Positions 24,727 to 32,741 of a DNA stretch of 64,000 bases are shown one piece after another. The position numbers were made by a program, and so were the translations under genes. The notes below the pieces were generated by a model. That model was given only the letters and a program-made list of their open reading frames with translations. It had not been told where the DNA came from and did not search any database. Within the stretch, counting starts at the first letter, position 1. Each line of letters opens with the position of its first letter. The DNA is from Nocardioides aquaticus (GTDB lineage: Bacteria; Actinomycetota; Actinomycetes; Propionibacteriales; Nocardioidaceae): positions 2,418,001 to 2,482,000 of the forward strand of contig NZ_CP075371.1 of NCBI RefSeq assembly GCF_018459925.1. The letters run 5' to 3'.

Positions 24727-26375
24727 GCGCCGACCCCCGTCCCGGTCTCGAGCAGCTCCCGCGCGGGGTTGCAGTAGCCCGGGGCCGTCTCGGCGACGCC
24801 GTCCAGGCCCCGCCCCGCGTCGGCCGGGCGCTTCATCAGCCCGAAGGTCCCGTCGGCGATCGCGGCGAGCAGGCCGCCGGTCGACCCCGTGCCGTCGTGC
24901 GCCACGATCCTGCCCAGCAGGTCGATCGACTCCCCCAGTACGTGGCGGGCGCGGTTGGCGATCACGCCGTCGGGTGCCGGGTGGAAGTCCTCGTGCAGCG
25001 ACCCGGCGGCCTCCATCACGTAGCGCACGTTCTGCAGCGCCAGGTCGCGGTCGGAGAGCCACGGCGTCACCACGGCCTCCGTCATCATCCCGACCAGCAG
25101 GATGCCCTGCCCGGTCAGCGCGCCGGCGAGGTTGAAGAAGCCGTCGAGCAGGTAGCCGCGGAAGATGTCGCCGGTCATGTGCCGCGTGGGCGGCATCCAC
25201 TTCAGCGGCGCGGTCGGGAACAGCTCACGCGCGAGCAGGGCGTGCGCGAGCTCGAGCCGGAAGGAGTCGGGCACGGCGGGGTCGATCTCGAAGGCGTGGC
25301 CCAGTCCGAGCTGCCAGTCCTCCAGGCCGGCCTCCCGGGCGAAGTACTCGTTGAGCAGCTGGCTGGTGGTGACCGTGTGCGCGGCCTCGATGGCGTCGGC
25401 GGTGGTGAGGTAGTTGTCCTCGCCGGTGTTGATGATGATCCCGGCCCGGGCGTGGACCTGGCGGCTGAACCGCTGGTCGACGAAGGTCCGCACCGGGTTG
25501 ATGTCGCGGAACAGGATCCCGTACATCGAGTCGTTGAGCATCATGTCGAGCCGCTCGAGGCCGGCCAGGACGGCGATCTCGGGCATGCAGAGCCCGGAGG
25601 CGTAGTTGGTCAGCCGGATGTAGCGGCCCAGCTCGCGGCCGGTCTCGTCGAGCGCGGCCCGCATCAGCCGGAAGTTCTCCTGCGTGGCGTAGGTGCCCGC
25701 GAAGCCCTCCCGGGTCGCGCCCTCCGGCACGAAGTCCAGCAGGCTCTGCCCGGTGGAGCGGATCACGGCGATCACGTCGGCGCCCTCGCGGGCGGCCTGC
25801 TGGGCCTGGGGGATGTCCTCGTAGATGTCGCCGGTCGCCACGATCAGGTAGATCCAGGGCTGCCGGGGTGCGTCGCCGACGGTGGCGACGAGGTGGTCGC
25901 GCTCGTTGCGACGGGCGTCCATCCGGGCCACGCCGACGGCCACCGCGTCCGTGGCCGCGGTCCGGGCGCGGGTGGCGTCGGCCCCGGTGGGCAGCCGGAA
26001 CCGGACGGACCCCGCGGAGGCCCGGGCGGCCAGCGTGGCGAGGTCGTCGGCCTCGCCGCGGACCAGCGCGTCCCAGACCGGGAGGGCCACGCCGTGCGAC
26101 AGGGCCTCCTCCCCCAGGTCGGCCCGCACGACGTCGAGCAGCCGGTTCGCCCAGGGCGTGCCCTCCGGGTCGGCGCCGGCCAGCCCGGCCAGGCGCAGCG
26201 TGGCACGCTCGACCGAGACGGTGGTGTGGCTCCGGGCGAGGTCCACGATCGGTTCCCCGGCCTCGGCGGCCAGGCCGCGGGCCCGCGCGACCAGGTCCGG
26301 GTCGAGGTGCAGCTTGCTGGCGCGGGGCGCCGTGGTCGTCCTCGTGGTGGTCGTGGTGGTCGTGGTGGTGCTCAT
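24723..26375 (-). CDS. kamD: beta-lysine 5,6-aminomutase, alpha subunit
   Basis: The 550-residue product matches the TIM-barrel alpha subunit: PWIYLIVATGDIYEDIPQAQ, ADVIAVIRSTGQSLLDFVPEG, RLTNYASGLCMPEIAVLAGLE, NDSMYGILFRDINPVRTFVDQ and KWMPPTRHMTGDIFRGY. It acts with KamE and B12/PLP on beta-lysine. The start ATG 26375 has GAGGAG and overlaps kdd by 4 nt. The N-terminus carries a run of nine Thr (12 Thr in residues 3-15) encoded by three 9-bp repeats; this tail is unlike the family and probably disordered. Confidence 0.94.
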   Translation of the reverse strand: MSTTTTTTTTTRTTTAPRASKLHLDPDLVARARGLAAEAGEPIVDLARSHTTVSVERATLRLAGLAGADPEGTPWANRLLDVVRADLGEEALSHGVALPVWDALVRGEADDLATLAARASAGSVRFRLPTGADATRARTAATDAVAVGVARMDARRNERDHLVATVGDAPRQPWIYLIVATGDIYEDIPQAQQAAREGADVIAVIRSTGQSLLDFVPEGATREGFAGTYATQENFRLMRAALDETGRELGRYIRLTNYASGLCMPEIAVLAGLERLDMMLNDSMYGILFRDINPVRTFVDQRFSRQVHARAGIIINTGEDNYLTTADAIEAAHTVTTSQLLNEYFAREAGLEDWQLGLGHAFEIDPAVPDSFRLELAHALLARELFPTAPLKWMPPTRHMTGDIFRGYLLDGFFNLAGALTGQGILLVGMMTEAVVTPWLSDRDLALQNVRYVMEAAGSLHEDFHPAPDGVIANRARHVLGESIDLLGRIVAHDGTGSTGGLLAAIADGTFGLMKRPADAGRGLDGVAETAPGYCNPARELLETGTGVGA

Positions 26376-27454
26376 CCGCGCTCCTCGAAGAGACGTCGTA
26401 CGCCGTCGTGGCGTCGCAGCAGGTCCAGGGCCAGGTCGGCGTGGCCGGGGGCGTAGCCGTTGCCGACCAGCATCCGCACGTCGGCGGCCAGGCCCTCGGC
26501 GCCCAGGGCCGCGGCGGGGAACGAGGTCGCCATCGAGAAGAAGACCACCGTGCCGCCGTCGGCGGTGGCCAGCACGGCCCCGCCCTCGCAGCCGGGCACG
26601 TCGACGCACACGACCGTGACGTCGGCCGGTCCACCGGCGTCGGCGACGGCGTCGCGCAGCGCGACGGGGTCGCGGGCGTCGGCGACCGCGACGACGTCGG
26701 CAAGACCGGCGGCGCGCAGCCGGGCGGCCTCCTGCTCGTGGGGCACCACCCCGATCGTGCGGGTGGCGCCGGCCTCGCGGGCCGCGGCCAGGCTCAGCGA
26801 CCCGGACTTGCCGGCCCCGCCGACGACCGCGACGACCGGACCGGTGCCGGTGCGGGCGAGGTGCTCGGCGCAGACCCGGGTGGTCAGGGCGGGGGCGCCG
26901 CAGACGTCCATCACCGACAGGCTCAGCGCGGCGGGGAGGTCGTCGGGCAGCCGGGCGGCCACGGAGCGGCCGAACAGCACGGCGTAGCCGTCGCAGGGCA
27001 CCTGCTCGCCCTCGCCGTCCCAGCGGGCCAGGCCGTCCTCGACGACCAGCGGCGTCAGGGTCAGGGAGACCAGCGTGGCGACCCGGTCGCCCACCTCCAG
27101 CCCGAGGGTCGAGCCGAGCCCGACCTCCTCGACGGTGCCGACCAGCATGCCGCCCGACCCGGTGACCGGGTTCTGCATCTTGCCGCGCTCCTGCACGATC
27201 GCGAGCACGGCGGCGCGGACCGCCTCCCCGGTGCCGTGCTCCTCGCGCAGCTGGCGGAAGGACGCGGCGTCCAGGTTGAGCCGCTCCACGCGCACCCGGA
27301 CCTCGTCGTCCCAGAGCACGGGACGGGTGTCCAGCCGCCAGGCGGCCTGCGGCAGCACCCGGGTCGTCGCGGGGTCGGGGTCGAGGACGCGGTGGAGGCC
27401 GACGGGGTCGCCCACGCGCTCCGGGGTCGTCGTGCCGCTCGTCGCGCTGGTCAT
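26372..27454 (-). CDS. kdd: 3,5-diaminohexanoate dehydrogenase
   Basis: The 360-residue NAD-dependent enzyme oxidises L-erythro-3,5-diaminohexanoate to 3-keto-5-aminohexanoate. Visible features are GLHRVLDP at the start, VRVERLNLDAASFRQL, QNPVTGSGGMLVGTVEEVG, the Rossmann loop VVGGAGKSGSL and VVFFSMATSF. Position between kamA and kamDE agrees with the pathway. The ATG at 27454 with GGAGGT is preferred over longer frames. It is the first gene of the leftward kdd-kamD-kamE-kal operon. The next enzyme of the path (Kce) is not in the window. Confidence 0.92.
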   Translation of the reverse strand: MTSATSGTTTPERVGDPVGLHRVLDPDPATTRVLPQAAWRLDTRPVLWDDEVRVRVERLNLDAASFRQLREEHGTGEAVRAAVLAIVQERGKMQNPVTGSGGMLVGTVEEVGLGSTLGLEVGDRVATLVSLTLTPLVVEDGLARWDGEGEQVPCDGYAVLFGRSVAARLPDDLPAALSLSVMDVCGAPALTTRVCAEHLARTGTGPVVAVVGGAGKSGSLSLAAAREAGATRTIGVVPHEQEAARLRAAGLADVVAVADARDPVALRDAVADAGGPADVTVVCVDVPGCEGGAVLATADGGTVVFFSMATSFPAAALGAEGLAADVRMLVGNGYAPGHADLALDLLRRHDGVRRLFEERG

Positions 27455-27494
27455 CGCCACCTCCGTCGAAGGACACCGTCGGCGGCGTCCTGGT

Positions 27495-27540
27495 CGAGAG
27501 ATCTTCCGGCGCGGGAGTGGATATGCCGGAGGATCTTCGC
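27495..27540. promoter_or_regulatory. paired GATCTTC operator candidates between kdd and kamA
   Basis: Two related sites, AGAGATCTTCCGG (GATC at 27500-27503) and CCGGAGGATCTTCG (GATC at 27532-27535), sit in the divergent promoter region. Both resemble a CGGAAGATCTTCCG palindrome. Their centres are 32 bp apart, close to three helical turns, as expected for an Lrp/AsnC octamer. A third related motif is at the start of the lrp-type gene (29531-29541). Confidence 0.5.
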
Positions 27541-27630
27541 TTATCGTGGCACGACGGCGCACCAGCCGCCACCGCGACGCGCCTGCGCGCACACCCCCTG
27601 CTTGGCCGACCCGGATCCACGAGGAGCCCC

Positions 27631-29085
27631 ATGAGCATCGAGACCTCCATCGGCCTGGAGACCGGCCAGCCGTACCCGTACCGCGCCCCGGAGCTCGTCG
27701 AGCCCGACTGGACCCGCTTCCCGGGGTGGCGCGACGTCACGGTCGCGGAGTGGGAGTCGGTGCAGTGGCAGCGCTCGCACTGCGTGAAGAACCCCGCCCA
27801 GCTGAAGGCGGTGCTGGGCGACCTCGTGGCGGACTCCTTCTACGCCGACCTCGAGCGCGACCAGGCCGAGCGGGCCACGATGTCGATGCTGCTGCCGCCG
27901 CAGATGCTCAACACGATGGCGCCGCACCAGACCCCTGGCCGGCCCGGGTCGCTGACCGAGGCCTTCCACGCCGACCCGGTGCGGCACTACATGCTGCCGG
28001 TCTTCTCCGACCGGCGCACGGACTGGCCCTCGCACCCGTACTCGACGCGCGACTCCCTGCACGAGCACGACATGTGGGTGACCGAGGGCCTCACCCACCG
28101 CTACCCGACCAAGGTGCTGGCCGAGCTGCTGCCGACCTGCCCGCAGTACTGCGGGCACTGCACGCGGATGGACCTCGTCGGGAACTCCACCCCGACGGTC
28201 GAGAAGCTGAAGCTCACCGGCAAGCCGAACGACCGCCTGGTCGCGATGCTGGACTACCTGCGCCGCACCCCGGGCGTCCGCGACGTCGTCGTCTCCGGCG
28301 GCGACGTCGCCAACATGCCGTGGCCCCGGCTCGAGGCGTTCCTGACCTCGCTGCTCGAGATCGAGTCGGTCCGGGACGTCCGGATGGCCACCAAGGCGCT
28401 GGTCGGGCTCCCCCAGCACTGGCTGCAGCCCGAGGTGATCGCCGGCGTCGAGCGCGTCTCGACCCTGGCCCGCGAGCGGGGCGTCTCCCTGGCGATGCAC
28501 ACCCACGCCAACCACGCCGCGTCGGTGACCCCGCTGGTGGCCCGGGCGACCCGGGCGATGCTGGACGCCGGCCTGCGCGACGTGCGCAACCAGGGCGTCA
28601 TCCTCGACGGCGTCAACGCCGACCCGCACGCGCTGCTCGACCTGTGCTTCGCCCTGCTCGACGGCGCGCAGATCATGCCGTACTACTTCTACCTCTGCGA
28701 CATGATCCCGTTCGCCGAGCACTGGCGGACCTCGGTCGCCGACGCCCAGCGGCTGCAGACCGCGATCATGGGCTACCTGCCCGGGTTCGCCACCCCGCGA
28801 CTGGTCTGCGACGTGCCGTTCGTCGGCAAGCGCTGGGTGCACCAGCTGGCGTCGTACGACACCGTGCACGGCGTCTCGCGGTGGACCAAGAACTACCGCA
28901 CCTCGATCGAGGCCAGCGACCCCGAGGCGCTGACGCGCACCTACCCCTACTACGACCCGATCCACACGCTGCCCGAGGACGGCCAGCGCTGGTGGGCCGA
29001 GAACGTCGCGCCCGACTCGGGGTCGATGACGCCCGCGCAGGCGGCCGCCATGTCGCGGCGTGCGGCCGCGCTGCAGGCGACCTGA
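27631..29085 (+). CDS. kamA: lysine 2,3-aminomutase-like radical SAM enzyme
   Basis: The 484-residue protein has the radical SAM cluster motif CPQYCGHC (Cys170, Cys174, Cys177), a VVVSGGDVANMP SAM-binding turn and MHTHANH, as in KamA. It would turn L-lysine into beta-lysine using 4Fe-4S, SAM and PLP. It is longer than the clostridial enzyme (about 416 residues), and the probable PLP-lysine region reads DVPFVGKRWVHQ (Lys400) rather than the usual Gly-rich GGGK. ATG 27631 has GAGGAG. Divergence from kdd-kamDE-kal supports the assignment. Confidence 0.88.
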   Translation: MSIETSIGLETGQPYPYRAPELVEPDWTRFPGWRDVTVAEWESVQWQRSHCVKNPAQLKAVLGDLVADSFYADLERDQAERATMSMLLPPQMLNTMAPHQTPGRPGSLTEAFHADPVRHYMLPVFSDRRTDWPSHPYSTRDSLHEHDMWVTEGLTHRYPTKVLAELLPTCPQYCGHCTRMDLVGNSTPTVEKLKLTGKPNDRLVAMLDYLRRTPGVRDVVVSGGDVANMPWPRLEAFLTSLLEIESVRDVRMATKALVGLPQHWLQPEVIAGVERVSTLARERGVSLAMHTHANHAASVTPLVARATRAMLDAGLRDVRNQGVILDGVNADPHALLDLCFALLDGAQIMPYYFYLCDMIPFAEHWRTSVADAQRLQTAIMGYLPGFATPRLVCDVPFVGKRWVHQLASYDTVHGVSRWTKNYRTSIEASDPEALTRTYPYYDPIHTLPEDGQRWWAENVAPDSGSMTPAQAAAMSRRAAALQAT

Positions 29086-29095
29086 GCCGGCTCAG
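29082..29095. terminator. palindrome containing both stop codons of kamA and the Lrp gene
   Basis: CTGAGCCGGCTCAG is a perfect 14-bp palindrome. It includes the kamA TGA (29083-29085) and the Lrp-gene TGA on the other strand (29092-29094). A weak bidirectional terminator is possible; the short stem leaves this uncertain. Confidence 0.35.
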
Positions 29096-29550
29096 TCGAC
29101 GGGGCGGTTCTCGTAGGCCGTCGAGAGCACGATCGTGGTGCGGGTGGAGACGTTGGCCGCGGCGCGGATCAGGGCCAGCAGGTCCTCGAGGTCGGCCGGC
29201 GTCGCGACCCGGATCTTGAGGATGTAGGACTCCTGGCCGGCCACCGACCAGCAGGACTCGATCTCCTCGACGTGCTCGAGGCGCTGCGGGACGTCGTCCG
29301 GCGAGGCCGGGTCGATCGGGCGGATCGAGATGAAGGCGGTCAACGGCCGGCCCATCTCGGCGTGGTTGACCGTGGCGCCGTAGCCGAGGATCAGCCCGCG
29401 CTGCTCGAGCCGCTTGACCCGCTGGTGCACCGCCGAGGTGGACAGCCCGGTCGCCTTCCCCAGGTCGGTGAAGGACATCCGGCCGTCGCGGGCCAGGAGC
29501 TGGAGGATCTTGCGGTCGGTGGGCTCCACACCGGAAGGATCTGCGCTCAC
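29092..29550 (-). CDS. Lrp/AsnC family regulator, probable regulator of the lysine genes
   Basis: The 152-residue product has the N-terminal HTH (TDRKILQLLARDGRMSFTDL, GLSTSAVHQRVKRLEQRG) and the C-terminal RAM ligand-binding domain (LTAFISIRPID, VEEIESCWSVAGQESYILKIRV). Lrp-type proteins sense amino acids and wrap DNA as octamers. The gene sits convergent to kamA, and a motif like those in the kdd/kamA promoter occurs in its first codons (29531-29541). GTG 29550 is chosen; GTG 29529 would place the motif just upstream. Lysine is the likely effector by context. Confidence 0.88.
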   Translation of the reverse strand: MSADPSGVEPTDRKILQLLARDGRMSFTDLGKATGLSTSAVHQRVKRLEQRGLILGYGATVNHAEMGRPLTAFISIRPIDPASPDDVPQRLEHVEEIESCWSVAGQESYILKIRVATPADLEDLLALIRAAANVSTRTTIVLSTAYENRPVD

Positions 29551-29631
29551 GCGGGCCAGCGTAGGGCTCCGTGCGGGTAGGCGCGGGGGATGCTCAGCAC
29601 GCGGGCGCGGGGTGCCCCTAGGCTGGCGCTC

Positions 29632-29907
29632 GTGGGTGGAGGTCGCGAGGTCTGGCTCCGCCGGGTGCCGTCGGCCGACGCGCCGCACCGCGGCCTGGTC
29701 GGCGCCGTCCGCCGCCTGGCCCGCCGGGCGCCGCGGGCGACCTACGACCTCGAGGTCTGGGACGACGCCCGCCTCACCTTCGCCTGCCGCACCCCACGCC
29801 CCGTACGGCCCCTCGTCCGCCGCGCCGGGACGGGCCGTCCGGTCGCTGCGACCGCCGTGCGGAGTGCGGACGCGTCCCCGACGGACTGGGTTACGGTGCC
29901 GCGATGA
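29632..29907 (+). CDS. small basic hypothetical protein
   Basis: The 91-residue product (GTG 29632; an ATG at 29590 is also in frame) is rich in Arg and has no membrane helix or recognised domain. A YDLEVWDDARLTFACR segment gives some beta-strand character. Its stop overlaps the ATG of the downstream exonuclease by 4 nt, which argues that it is real and cotranscribed. Its function is unknown. Confidence 0.4.
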   Translation: MGGGREVWLRRVPSADAPHRGLVGAVRRLARRAPRATYDLEVWDDARLTFACRTPRPVRPLVRRAGTGRPVAATAVRSADASPTDWVTVPR

Positions 29908-30833
29908 CCGCCCCTGCGCCGCGCCTGATGCTGCTCGACACCGCCTCGATGTACTTCCGCGCCTTCTTCGGCGTGCCCGACATCGCCGGCCCCGACGGCA
30001 CCCCGGTCAACGCCGTGCGAGGGCTGCTGGACTTCGTCTCCCGGCTGGTCACCGACTACCAGCCGACCCACCTGGTCTGCTGCTGGGACGACGACTGGCG
30101 TCCGCAGTGGCGGGTCGACCTGCTGCCGACCTACAAGGCGCACCGCGTGGTCGAGGAGGTCGAGACCGCCCCCGACGTCGAGGAGGTCCCGGACCCGCTC
30201 GGGGTGCAGGTGCCGATCATCCAGCAGGTGCTGGCGGCCTTCGGCATCACCGTGATCGGCGCCCCGGGCTACGAGGCCGACGACGTGATCGGCACGCTCG
30301 CCACCGGCGCCGGGATGCCGGTGGACGTGGTCACCGGCGACCGCGACCTGTTCCAGCTCGTCGACGACGACGCGGAGGTCCGGGTGCTCTACATCGCCCG
30401 CGGCGTCGGGCGCCACGAGCGCGTCGACGACGCCTGGGTGGTCGCGAAGTACGACGTCCACGCCCGTCAGTACGCCGACTTCGCCACCCTGCGCGGTGAC
30501 GCCTCCGACGGTCTGCCCGGCGTCTCCGGCGTCGGCGACAAGACCGCCGCCTCCCTGCTCGGCCGCCACGGCGACCTGGCCGGCATCGTCGCCGCCGCCC
30601 ACGACCCCGACTCGGGCATGGCCGCCGGGCCCCGTCGCAAGGTCAAGGACGCCGCCGACTACCTCGCGGTCGCCCCGCGCGTGGTCGCGGTGGCCCGGGA
30701 GCTGGACCTCGACCGCTCCCACCTGGAGCTGCCACGGTCCCCGGCCGACCCGGACCGCCTGGCCGCCCTGTCGGAGCAGTACGGCCTCGACTCCCCCGTC
30801 GCGCGCCTCACCGCCGCCCTCGCCCGCGACTGA
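29904..30833 (+). CDS. 5'-3' exonuclease (PolI N-terminal domain type)
   Basis: The 309-residue protein is a free-standing FEN/PolI-type 5' nuclease: LLDTASMYFRAFFG (Asp metal ligand), PTYKAHR, GYEADDVIGTLA, VVTGDRDLFQLV and a helix-hairpin-helix DGLPGVSGVGDKTAASLL. These supply the acidic metal ligands and DNA binding. It corresponds in position to Rv2090 of M. tuberculosis, next to helY. It probably processes flaps or RNA primers alongside DNA polymerase I. A strong actinobacterial synteny supports the call. Confidence 0.9.
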   Translation: MTAPAPRLMLLDTASMYFRAFFGVPDIAGPDGTPVNAVRGLLDFVSRLVTDYQPTHLVCCWDDDWRPQWRVDLLPTYKAHRVVEEVETAPDVEEVPDPLGVQVPIIQQVLAAFGITVIGAPGYEADDVIGTLATGAGMPVDVVTGDRDLFQLVDDDAEVRVLYIARGVGRHERVDDAWVVAKYDVHARQYADFATLRGDASDGLPGVSGVGDKTAASLLGRHGDLAGIVAAAHDPDSGMAAGPRRKVKDAADYLAVAPRVVAVARELDLDRSHLELPRSPADPDRLAALSEQYGLDSPVARLTAALARD

Positions 30834-30858
30834 CCGATCGTCGGCTGGGCGCCCACGC

Positions 30859-30953
30859 CGGTGGTCCGAGGAGGGGCGCCAGGCCCCGGTGGTCGAGGAG
30901 GGAGCTCCCGACCCGGTGGTCGATCAGCGAGCGCCAGCGACCGTCTCGAGACC
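30859..30953 (-). repeat. dispersed GGTGGTCGA-type repeat cluster, left of the HNH gene
   Basis: Three successive units begin CCGGTGGTC(C)GA. The third (30913-30953) runs through CAGCGAGCG to GTCTCGAGACC and is the inverse complement of the repeat at 32702-32741. So inverted copies flank the HNH nuclease gene. A related shorter copy is at 53739-53770. Confidence 0.75.
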
Positions 30954-30983
30954 CCCTCCACAACCACCACACCGGCCTTGCGT

Positions 30984-30999
30984 TCGAACGCGTGTTCGA
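30984..30999. promoter_or_regulatory. LexA (SOS) box of the DUF222-HNH gene
   Basis: TCGAAC-GCGT-GTTCGA is a perfect match to the actinobacterial LexA operator (TCGAAC N4 GTTCGA). A -10 hexamer TATACT follows at 31001-31006, so LexA binding would block the promoter. The ATG at 31013 begins about 6 nt after the -10, so the mRNA is probably leaderless. Confidence 0.88.
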
Positions 31000-31012
31000 C
31001 TATACTAGATGC

Positions 31013-32557
31013 ATGACCACCACCGCCGACGACGACAGCACCGGGCCCGACCCGACGCTCGACGTCCCGGTCGAGGCTGCGGTGCAGGTGGAGGCGGTGA
31101 TGTCGCCCGACCCGTCGTTCTGGGAATGGGTCCACGCACTCGACACCACCCGAGAGACCACCCGCGTCGAGGCGCTGGCGGTGGTCAAGAACGCCAAGGC
31201 CGTGCAGGCCGCAGCCGACGTCGCGGTCCTGCAGTCGATCGTGGACTGGTGCGTGATCAACGAGGCCCTCACCGACGACGAAGCGATGTGGATCGCCGGG
31301 TACGGCGATTACGGCCTCGCCCTCGGCGGCATCGGGTGCCCGCTGGTCCGCGAGTCCGCGGTCATCGAGCTGTCCGCCGTCCTCGGGGTGTCCACCCGGT
31401 CCGGTGCAAACCAGGTCGCTGTGACGTTGGAGCTGCGCTACCGGCTACCCCGGTTGTGGGAACGCGTCCTCTCCGGGGCCTGCCCGGTGTGGCGTGCCCG
31501 CCAGGTCGCGGAGAAGACCATGGGCCTGTGCGAGGACGGCGCCGCCGAGGTCGACCGGCTCGTCGCCCCCTTCGCGCACTCGATCTCCTACGCCCAGCTG
31601 TCCCGGATCACCGACGAAGCACTCCTACGCTGGGACCCCCAGGCAGCCGAGGAGAAACGCCGCGCAGCCGCTGACGGGCGGCACTGCCACATCAACCTCG
31701 CCCAGCACCCCGACGGTGTCGTCGACCTCGACGCCGGACTCGACCTCGCCGACGCGATCGCCCTCGAAGCAGCCGTCAGCGACCGGGCGAAGACCCTCGC
31801 CGCCGACGGGTCCACCGAGTCGTTGGACGTCCGCCGCTCGAAGGCCCTCGGCTCCCTCGCCCTCGGCGAACAGACCCTCCCCGACGGCCAGGAGCAGGCC
31901 TCACCGGCGACCGGCAAGCACCTGGTGCTCTACGCCCACATCCCCGGCGCCGTCTTCAACCCCCTGTTCTGCACCACCAGCCCCACCAGCGCGACCCAGC
32001 TCTCCCGCCTGGACAACCGCCACCCCGCGAAAGGCCCGATCACCACCGCCCAGGTCCGCCAGTGGGCCCACACCGCCGCCAGCATCACCATCCGGCCCGT
32101 CATCGATCTGGCCGAGTCCATCCACTGCGACTCCTACGAGTGCTCCGACCGCCTCAAGGAACAGACCGCCCTACGCGACCTCACCTGCGTGTTCCCCTGG
32201 TGCACCAACCCGGCGGTGTTCGCCGACATGGACCACGTCATCCCGCACCCCGACGGCCCCACCGAGACAGGGAACGTCGCCCCCGCCTGCCGCCAGCACC
32301 ACCGCGCCAAGACCCACATGGGATGGAACTACAACCTCCTCGGACCCGGGCTCTACCTGTGGACCAGCCCGATCGGACAGCGGTACCTCAGATCCCACGC
32401 CGGCACCCACCCCATCGACGAGCTCCCACCAGGGCCACCACCCGACCCACTGCCCGAGCAACCCGACACCACCCCGTACCAGGCACCGCCCCCGGCACCG
32501 GACGATCCCGACGGCGCCGCCGAGCCTCCACCCCGAAACGACCCCCCACCCTTCTGA
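31013..32557 (+). CDS. DUF222 and HNH endonuclease domain protein (13E12 type), SOS-controlled
   Basis: The 514-residue product has an N-terminal helical DUF222 region (about residues 40-300) and a C-terminal HNH nuclease: LTCVFPWC (zinc Cys pair), DMDHVIPHPDG (catalytic His), TGNVAPACRQHHRAKT (zinc Cys/His, catalytic His). A Pro-rich disordered tail follows. The family is the 13E12 repeat family of mycobacteria, several of whose genes are LexA-regulated. Here a perfect LexA box and -10 lie directly upstream. Inverted copies of a dispersed repeat flank the gene, suggesting past mobility. The target is unknown. Confidence 0.88.
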   Translation: MTTTADDDSTGPDPTLDVPVEAAVQVEAVMSPDPSFWEWVHALDTTRETTRVEALAVVKNAKAVQAAADVAVLQSIVDWCVINEALTDDEAMWIAGYGDYGLALGGIGCPLVRESAVIELSAVLGVSTRSGANQVAVTLELRYRLPRLWERVLSGACPVWRARQVAEKTMGLCEDGAAEVDRLVAPFAHSISYAQLSRITDEALLRWDPQAAEEKRRAAADGRHCHINLAQHPDGVVDLDAGLDLADAIALEAAVSDRAKTLAADGSTESLDVRRSKALGSLALGEQTLPDGQEQASPATGKHLVLYAHIPGAVFNPLFCTTSPTSATQLSRLDNRHPAKGPITTAQVRQWAHTAASITIRPVIDLAESIHCDSYECSDRLKEQTALRDLTCVFPWCTNPAVFADMDHVIPHPDGPTETGNVAPACRQHHRAKTHMGWNYNLLGPGLYLWTSPIGQRYLRSHAGTHPIDELPPGPPPDPLPEQPDTTPYQAPPPAPDDPDGAAEPPPRNDPPPF

Positions 32558-32642
32558 CCCCGCTGACACCCCAGCAGCAGCCGTACCGCCGGACCGGCCA
32601 CGCCCACCGGCGGTACCGGCACGCCCAGGCCCCCTCACCCCC

Positions 32643-32693
32643 GTCGATGGGTGATCTACACGCACCAGATGCGTGCAGATCACACGTCGACCA
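32643..32693. repeat. palindromic dispersed repeat, copy 1
   Basis: The arms GTCGATGGGTGATCT and AGATCACACGTCGACC are near-complementary around a nested ACGCACC/GATGCGTG loop. A close copy is at 53689-53729. Both are followed within about 15 bp by a GGTCTCG...CTCGACCACCGG repeat, so they form a composite element. No gene is seen in the 232 bp from 32558 to 32789. Confidence 0.8.
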
Positions 32694-32701
32694 CCGGCCC
32701 T

Positions 32702-32741
32702 GGTCTCGAGACGCTCGCTGCGCTCGCTCCTCGACCACCGG
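32702..32741 (+). repeat. dispersed GGTCTCGAGAC...CTCGACCACCGG repeat, right of the HNH gene
   Basis: The 40-bp unit contains the 10-bp palindrome GTCTCGAGAC, two GCTCGCT-type units and CTCGACCACCGG. It is the inverse of the repeat at 30913-30953 and a direct copy of the one at 53739-53770. A further CTCGACCACCGG lies at 32759-32770. Confidence 0.8.
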
